The notes below the pieces were generated by a model, which was not told the DNA's origin, made no database searches, and worked only from the letters and a program-made list of their open reading frames with translations. A DNA stretch of 33,329 nt from the NCBI GenBank assembly GCA_022376515.1, contig WTXI01000369.1, positions 1 through 33,329 on the forward strand, in the 5' to 3' direction. The stretch comes from Lactifluus volemus (Eukaryota > Basidiomycota > Agaricomycetes > Russulales > Russulaceae). The position numbers and the translations under genes were made by a program. Each line of letters begins with the position of its first letter. Position 1 is the first letter of the stretch. Shown piece by piece: positions 26,837 to 33,329 of this stretch.

Positions 26837-29800
26837 ATGTCGACTTCTTCGGGAAACTCGCCCGCTGGAAACAAGAGATCTGGGCCGCGTGACGTCGAAC
26901 AAGGTCACCTAGAACGAGAAACAACACAATTCGCCAAACCCGCAGATATTTGCGAAGAGAACATGAAGGCGAATCTGACGAGTATGATCGTCTGTTGAAG
27001 TTTATCGACATCGAGGCAATAAGGAGAAACGCAGGCGCGTCCGTGGTGATGGCGAAGACGAGGAACAAGTGATGCGGCGAGTCTGGTACATGCCTTGGAA
27101 GAAGGTCCCCGTTAAGGGCACAGGACTCACAAAGTTCCCTGAGCTGGCTGAGACGAGCATGTCCCAAGGTTTGTCAGACCCTGAGTAATTGACAGGAGAG
27201 CTCGTTTTGGGTACAACGAACTCGAGAGGTGCGCAAAAACCGAATGCAAACAACCGCAGCAGAAAGCTTATCATGGTCTAGTCCGAGAATGAACCCAATT
27301 GTCCAGTTTGTTGGATATTTCCGTGGCCCTATTCTTTTTGGTGCGCACCTTGGATGTGCATCCGTTCGACAATTACTGAACCTGTCGCGACAGTGATGGA
27401 ATGGCTGTCCTTCTGGCCGCTGGCCTCAGAGATTGGATCGACTTTGGTGTCATTGTGCGTCAACCAACCACTTCGGCCTAGGCTGTCTTAACAATACGAA
27501 ACGATAAGATTGGAATTCTATGCTAAATGCCTTCGTCGGCTGGTATCAAGAGAAGCAGCGGGTGATATTGTCGAACAACTCAAAGCAGGGATCGCTCTAA
27601 AGGCTACGGTAAGCCCTCACACCCTTTTACATTGGTTGATCATTCTTTCATGCGTTCTGCGGCGGTGCATGTAGGTTGTCCGGGAGGACAGGAACAGGAA
27701 ATCGAGGCACGGGAGGTCGTTCCGGGTGATATCGTTGTTATCGAAGAGGGGCAGACGATTCCTGCCGATGGGAAAGCACGTGGATATTCCCGTTTACTCG
27801 GGAGTCCCTCTAAGACATTTCCTGGTAGATCATCGCCCAGTACGGTGACAAAGATTACCGGAAAGCTCAGCTAATTTTGAACAAACGAGGGAAAGACCAG
27901 AGTTGGGCAGATTCACGCATGAATCCAGACTCGAGGCTTAACGGCGCTTATGTCTTTAGGTCAAACCGACAAAGGAAACGTAGGGTCAAACAGCAGAACA
28001 GTCGAAGGCGCTTCGGATAACAGGGGCAACGAGAAGGATAATCAATCTGATGACGACAGTCGCACAATTGATAAGGGCCCTAGCGTCCTTTCCGTTGACC
28101 AGAGCGCATTACTGGAGAAAGTCTCGCTGTTGACAAGTGTAACGTCCATTTGCTTGCGTTCATACTTAGGGTCTCACTCGAAGTGTGCAGATATTGGGGA
28201 CACGGTTTACTACACCACGGGTGCGAAGCGTGGACGATGCTACATAATTGTAACGGAAATTGCGAGGAGTCATTTGTCGGCCGTACCGCGAGCCTGTTGG
28301 CCTTGGCACCGGCCCAGGGCATTTCCAACGCGTCATGTCAAGTATCGGGACCACACTTCTTGTGCTGTACGTCTTTGTTCTACTCGCCCACGACAGACAG
28401 AATTCATGAACGAGGTGCATATTCCAGTGTAATCATTTGGCTAGTGGCTGTCTGGATCGGAGGCTTCTTCCGTAATGTCAATCTCGCGACCCCAAAGGAT
28501 AACAATCTATTGGTTTACACGTTGATTTTCCTCGTACGAGCCCGCATTCCACCGTGTCTCTGTTCGATTACATACCAGCATCGTCTGTAGATCATCGGTG
28601 TTCCGGTCGGGTTGCCCTGCGTCACTACCACGACGATGGCCGTGGGTGCCGCGTTCCTTGCGCGGAGAAAGGCCATCGTGCAAAAATTGACTGCCATCGA
28701 AAGTCTGGCGGGTGTAGACGTCCTGTGCACAGATAAGACAGGCACGCTTACTGCCAATCAGCTGAGCATACACGATCGTACGTCCTCAGTTCTCCTCTCT
28801 CGGTATACACGGTGTTAACGGCGATCTAGCTTGGGCGGTCGAAGGAGTCGACTTGGATTGGATGTGTGTACTCTGCAACTTGAAGATATTCGTCTGTCTA
28901 ATGCGGAGTTGGTAGGCTTACCGTCGCTGTCCTGGCTTCTTCGCATAATATCAAGTCTCTGGATCCAATTGACAAAGTTACCGTTGTGACCCTCAAGGTA
29001 CGCAACCGTTGCTATTGAGATCGGCGCCCTTCCAATTGTAACTCTTTTTTCTTGCTTAGAATTACCCTCAAGCTAGGGAGAACTTGAAGGTATGGCTGGA
29101 TGTTGATGTACATCACCTGGCCATACTAACTCGTCGTATAGGGCGGCTGGATCACGCACAAGTTCGCCCCATTCGATCCCGTGTCAAAACGGATAACCGC
29201 TGAGGTGGAAAGAAATGGAGAGTATTATACGGTTGCGAAAGGCGCACCAAACGCGTGAGAGAGAGAGACGATTTTTATCCTTTTGCTTTCCGTTAAACGA
29301 CTGGTTCAGCATTTTGCGTTTGACGAACCCATCTGCTGAGGTTCAAGAGACAATCAAACAGAAAACTCAAGAGCTTGCCAGACGCGGTTTCCGCACGCTC
29401 GGTATGTGGTTCCTCGACGTTCTGCAGAGCAAACAATATAAGCGTTAACCACCAAGGTGTGGCATGCAAGGAGGGCGATGGCGAATGGGAATTCCTTGGT
29501 CTACTCCCCATGTACGCATTTCCACTCCCTCCTCTCTCTCACGCGTTGGCTAACGGAGACGCAGGTTTGATCCTCCTCGCCTAGACACTGCCGAGACGAT
29601 CGCTGAGGCTGGCGACCTCGGCGTGCGGGTCAAGATGCTCACCGGTGACGCAGTGGCGATCGCAAAGGAGACTTGCCGACAGCTCGCTCTCGGGACCAAC
29701 GTTTATGATTCTGAGCGTCTTATAGCTGGCAACATGCCTGGATCGGACGTATGTGTGGTGTTTGCGTGAAAGCTGACTGACCTCATGCGACGATAGATAC

Positions 29801-31342
29801 ATAATTTTGTTGAAAGTGCTGACGGATTTGCGGAAGTGACACCAGAGCATGTACGTCTGCGTCACGATCAAGCTTGAGGCGTGTGACATGTTGACTGGCT
29901 GATTAGAAATATCAAGTGGTAGAATTGTTACAAAATCGTGGGCATCTGACTGCCATGACCGGTGACGGTGAGCATCTCAGGAAACTTTTGATTGATGCGC
30001 TCGGCTGATCAGCGTTTCTAGGTGTCAACGATGCGCCATCTCTCAAGAGGGTACGGCCCTATCGCTTCCCTTCTCTGGATTTTAGAGATATCTGAGTTTG
30101 GAAACAGGCCGACTGTGGTATCGCTGTCCAAGGTGCCTCTGACGCTGCTCGCACCGCCGCGGTACGTACTATTTCCTGGTAAACGCCTCTCAACGGTTCT
30201 GATGGAGCACAGGACGTCGTCTTTCTTGACGAAGGACTGTCCACGATCATCACGGCCATCAAGGTGGCGAGGCAGATCTTCCACCGTATGAAAGGTATAA
30301 GGATTTAAAATGTCACGGATATGCACCGCTCTTATGCGTTTCGCAGCCTATATTGTGTACCGCATTGCTCTCTGCCTGCACCTTGAGATCTTTTTGACGT
30401 TGTCGATCATCATACGTAATGAAACCATCCGAGCGGAGCTCATCGTATTCATCGCACTCTTTGCGGATTTGGGCACCATCGCCATTGCATATGATAACGC
30501 CCCATATGCTCGCGCTCCTGTCGAATGGCAGCTGCCGAAGATTTGGGTCGTATCCTCCACGTTGGGGGCGTTGTTAGCTGCCGGAACCTGGGTATTGCGT
30601 GGGACGTTGTTCTTGGATCATGGAGGTATCATCCAGAACTTTGGAGGCGTCCAGGAAATCCTCTTCCTGCAGGTGGCTCTTACCGAGGTAAGCGATGACC
30701 GATCAAGTGAGGTCGAGGGATGAATAACATGTAACAGAATTGGTTGATTTTCGTGACTCGTGGATCGGAAACATGGCCTTCATGGCAACTGGTGGGCGCC
30801 ATCCTTGGTATAGACATACTTGCGAGCATTTTCGCGCTCTTTGGGTGGATTTCTGGTCCAGATCCGCATAACGGGTGGGAGATGTGCATTCATGTGTCAG
30901 GATTTGTTGCTGATTACAGTGCAGACACACTGATATCGTGACCGTCATCAAAGTGTGGGCGTATTCGTTTGGGGTCACCGTCATACTTGCCCTCGTCTAT
31001 TTCTTGCTAAACAAGATAACGGTATTTGACGAATCTTTTTTTTCTGACAATGACAATCTCTAACTGGAACATGCCGGACAGTTCCTGGACAATCTTGGCA
31101 AGAAGATGGTAAGAGTAGTTTACTGTAAAAAGAGGTTCCCGGCTGACAAAGTTGGGGATGATAGCGTGGCAAGAAGAACGAGAAGCGGGAAGACTTTTTG
31201 ACCAACTTGCGACGTCTGACGCTTGTGCATGAGATGAAAGGGACTGAGGATATATTCCGTTTCCAGGAAGGGTAAGTGAGCTGTCATATCTTTTCACTGG
31301 CGCTGACTTTGAAGATAATATAGCCCTGATAGGAGTAGTTGA
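26837..31342 (+). pseudogene. PMA1: Plasma-membrane proton-ATPase (P-type IIIA, PMA1 family); 5' third with many frameshifts, 3' two-thirds intact
   Basis: Roughly 28 short exons are joined by GT-AG introns (41-66 nt) plus one apparent GC-AG intron (27776-27828). Family marks in order: FVGYFRGPILF (27305-27340), GLRDWIDFGVI, NAFVGWYQEKQ, EVVPGDIVVIEEGQTIPADG, SVDQSA followed by the TGES loop, [18 protein letters not shown], the phosphorylation site [11 protein letters not shown] (about 28725-28755), [51 protein letters not shown], then the C-terminal membrane helices (YIVYRIALCLHLEIF, AYDNAPYARAPVEWQLPKIW) and the tail FLTNLRRLTLVHEMKG. About 11 small deletions break the frame between about 26935 and 28320. 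From about 28430 onward no break was found. Stop is at 31275 or, after one more intron, 31342. The family pumps protons out of the cell. Either a pseudogene or a gene with consensus errors; see findings. Confidence 0.9.
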
Positions 31343-31452
31343 TCGAGCGCGAGGCTGGTGGCGGGGTGTGTGAGCGGAAAGGTCTAGAAAGGAAGTGGTG
31401 TGGTGTGTGTGTATTTGTAGCTGAAACAAAAACATGTATCATTTCCTAAGTC

Positions 31453-31473
31453 AAGCCAAGCCAAGCCAAGCCA
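31453..31473. repeat. Pentanucleotide microsatellite (caagc)n
   Basis: About four copies of caagc lie 20-40 bp upstream of the ATG of the PH-domain gene, probably within its leader or promoter. Confidence 0.7.
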
Positions 31474-31491
31474 ACTGGTTTATTTATCGCT

Positions 31492-33329
31492 ATGAATCGT
31501 GATGAGTCTTCTTCTCAAGACTCTATTCCCATCGCTTGTCGCTTTGGTGCGTAATCCTGTCGGTCTGACTAACTCTACCTCATCATCACAATAACAGTTG
31601 CCTCTGACCAATGGCTCACTACTCAGTTTGACCAAAGTTGGAAGGTTTCAGAGGTGAAGCAATACATCCTCACCAAAGTGTACACCAAATCCGTTACCAC
31701 CCAAGATTTTCGACTCTCTGATGATCGCCCTGTTTCACCCATAACCTTCGCCTCTGCATTCCGCTACTCGCAACACTCGTTCGACAGCACCGATGGTCTA
31801 CTTGAGCTTGAAGAAGACTCGATCACCGATTCCGATTCCCACTCGATAGATCCCTTCCGTCAACGCCGCGCTCGTCAACAGCCAACCTCGCGCGCCACAC
31901 CACCTGATGTCCCATCATCGTCATCATCACCCACCCTCACCCACCCAATCCCGACCACCCTACCCCCATACCATTATCCGATTCTCGCTTTTTCCACAGG
32001 TCAACTGCTCGAAGACGATTTCTCCTTATCGTGGTACCACCTCCGTCCGCACGAGCTGCTAGAGCTTCACCCGCCAGGAACCATCGTACCGCTCCAGCGG
32101 GAGACCATGCTAGACTATATCCAACCCTACCTCGAATTTGACGTGCGCGCGCTTCGCGTCGTCGTTAATGAAAAGGATTCATCGCAACTGGGTCATGCCC
32201 ACAATGCGCATGGGTTGGAGTTGTACCCAAATAAGATCTGGAAGGCCACGGCAGAGTCGCGCGCCACGGCTACTTGTGGTGGCAACTGTTGTTCGTCTGC
32301 GCAGCAGTCGGGCCGCAAACGCAGGAAGACAAAGTTGGAGTGGCGAGATCGATATTTGGTCATCCGCCAAGGCATGCTGAGTCTCTTCAAGTCCCGTTCC
32401 GTGAGTGACATGATTCCGGAAGCTTTTCTGTTTTGACGTGCGATGCGATCAATAGGACCTTACTCCCGTACACACATGTTCGCTCTCGACGCTCACGACC
32501 CTGCGCGGTAAAGAGGACGTGGTGCATACATCTACGTCGGCAATGACCAGTCCACACGTCATCTTTGCAAAGTTTCATGCCAGCGTGCCCGAGTCACATC
32601 CACCATCATCTTCACTGATACCCGAACTATGGAACGACCCTTGGTCTGGTGGAACCATACCCCAAGAAACAGACGGTCACCTTTGGGGCCGCCGCGAGTC
32701 CAAAGAGGATCTCAAGCAACAGCGCAGGAATACGGCTGAGGGCTGCGACCGGGCAAGGCGCGGTAGTTTCCCGAAAGAGGATCAACACGAGTGCAGACTA
32801 CACTGCGTCAAGGATGAGAGTCTTTGGTTCGACATCAATACCGGAGATAGCACTCAGGGCACATGGGTCGTTCTAGATACATTAGATGATTTTGGCACGT
32901 ATTTTTTATATTTTGCCTCCAGCTGGAAGGTCTCTAACGCTTTTATGCCCTTTCTTAGCATACTCAAACCTTCTGCGAGTACTACACCGATGTTCACCAG
33001 ACACCATCAGCTCTACTTTGGTGCCCAGCAACCCACTTCTCGACTCAGTCTCTTCCTCACCTTCTTCCACATCCTCACCTTCTTCTTCTTCCTACGCACG
33101 TAGGTCATCCTACCCTTATCCAGAATGGCGTATGGAAGTTTCTCGGCGCGCACAGAAATCGGGCATGGGAAACCTGAGCGATGCCATGAGTTGGATGCTG
33201 TGTGGACCTCCTGTCGACTCATTCTCCTCAAAGTCCCGTGGCACAGAGCTGCACAAGAACCGTTGCACTTGGCAACAGAAACCTCGGGCACGTCCCCGGA
33301 TCCACCCGTCGTTGACGTGAACAACGAGC
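31492..33329 (+). CDS. PH-domain protein (four exons visible, right end outside window)
   Basis: Exons 31492-31546, 31598-32400, 32456-32894 and 32959 to beyond the window. Introns are 51, 55 and 64 nt; phases agree. The N-terminus (PIACRFVASDQWLTTQFDQS, WKVSEVKQYIL) could be a small beta-grasp, ubiquitin-like domain, but this is only an impression. A Ser/Pro/Thr-rich stretch follows (PSSSSSPTLTHPIPTTLPPY), then LEWRDRYLVIRQGMLSLFKS, the start of a PH domain, split by the second intron, ending with LWFDINTG and DDFAYSNLLRVLHR. The third intron has a GC donor (gcacgt); splicing at the nearby GT instead gives a frame that stops soon after. Downstream are a Ser-rich stretch and YPYPEWRMEVSRRAQ. 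A one-base frameshift near 33185-33195 moves the frame to ELDAVWTSCRLILLKVPWH, open to the window end. PH domains bind phosphoinositides or proteins; the role is unknown. Confidence 0.75.

Overview
The window is nuclear DNA from a basidiomycete fungus, most likely an Agaricomycete. I infer this from very short introns (about 41-97 nt) with donors dominated by GTACGT, GTGCGT and GTAAGT, from an NLR-type WD40 array with a typical agaricomycete linker and tail, from F-box/LRR proteins, and from a GH18 chitinase and a fungal plasma-membrane proton-ATPase. No bacterial, viral or CRISPR features were seen. The genus cannot be fixed from sequence alone.

Layout. 1-2237: 3' end of a STAND/NLR-like gene with 14 WD40 repeats and a frameshift near the left edge. 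3008-3372: broken copy of a small zinc-binding-protein gene. 4401-6023: intact seven-exon secreted chitinase. 8027-6280 (minus): F-box protein gene with one frameshift. 8671-17350 is mostly a graveyard of gene fragments and diverged repeats: an F-box/LRR fragment joined to a broken RecQ helicase, a glutamine synthetase fragment, two copies of a small conserved ORF, and a solo Copia-type LTR. 17350-19190 shows little. 20022-22297 (minus): the intact zinc-binding gene and an intact two-exon F-box/LRR gene. 23704-24339: a tandem array of three intron-containing tRNA-Tyr-like genes whose anticodon reads ATA, not GTA. 25322-26526: intact six-exon translation factor eIF3g. 26837-31342: a many-exon PMA1-type proton-ATPase whose first third carries about eleven frame-breaking small deletions while the rest is clean. 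31492 to the window end: a PH-domain protein gene, incomplete on the right.

The housekeeping or dispensable genes (eIF3g, ATPase, chitinase, PH protein) show no operon-like logic. The unifying theme is duplication and decay. At least seven segments occur twice in the window, usually one near the left and one in the 15-21 kb zone. One pair shows an exact 38-bp in-place inversion, and one F-box gene appears to have gained a new C-terminus at a duplication junction.

Exon-intron models come from hand translation and phase checking. For the chitinase, eIF3g and F-box/LRR genes the summed exon lengths are exact multiples of three, which supports them strongly. Family names come from motif recognition without a database search.
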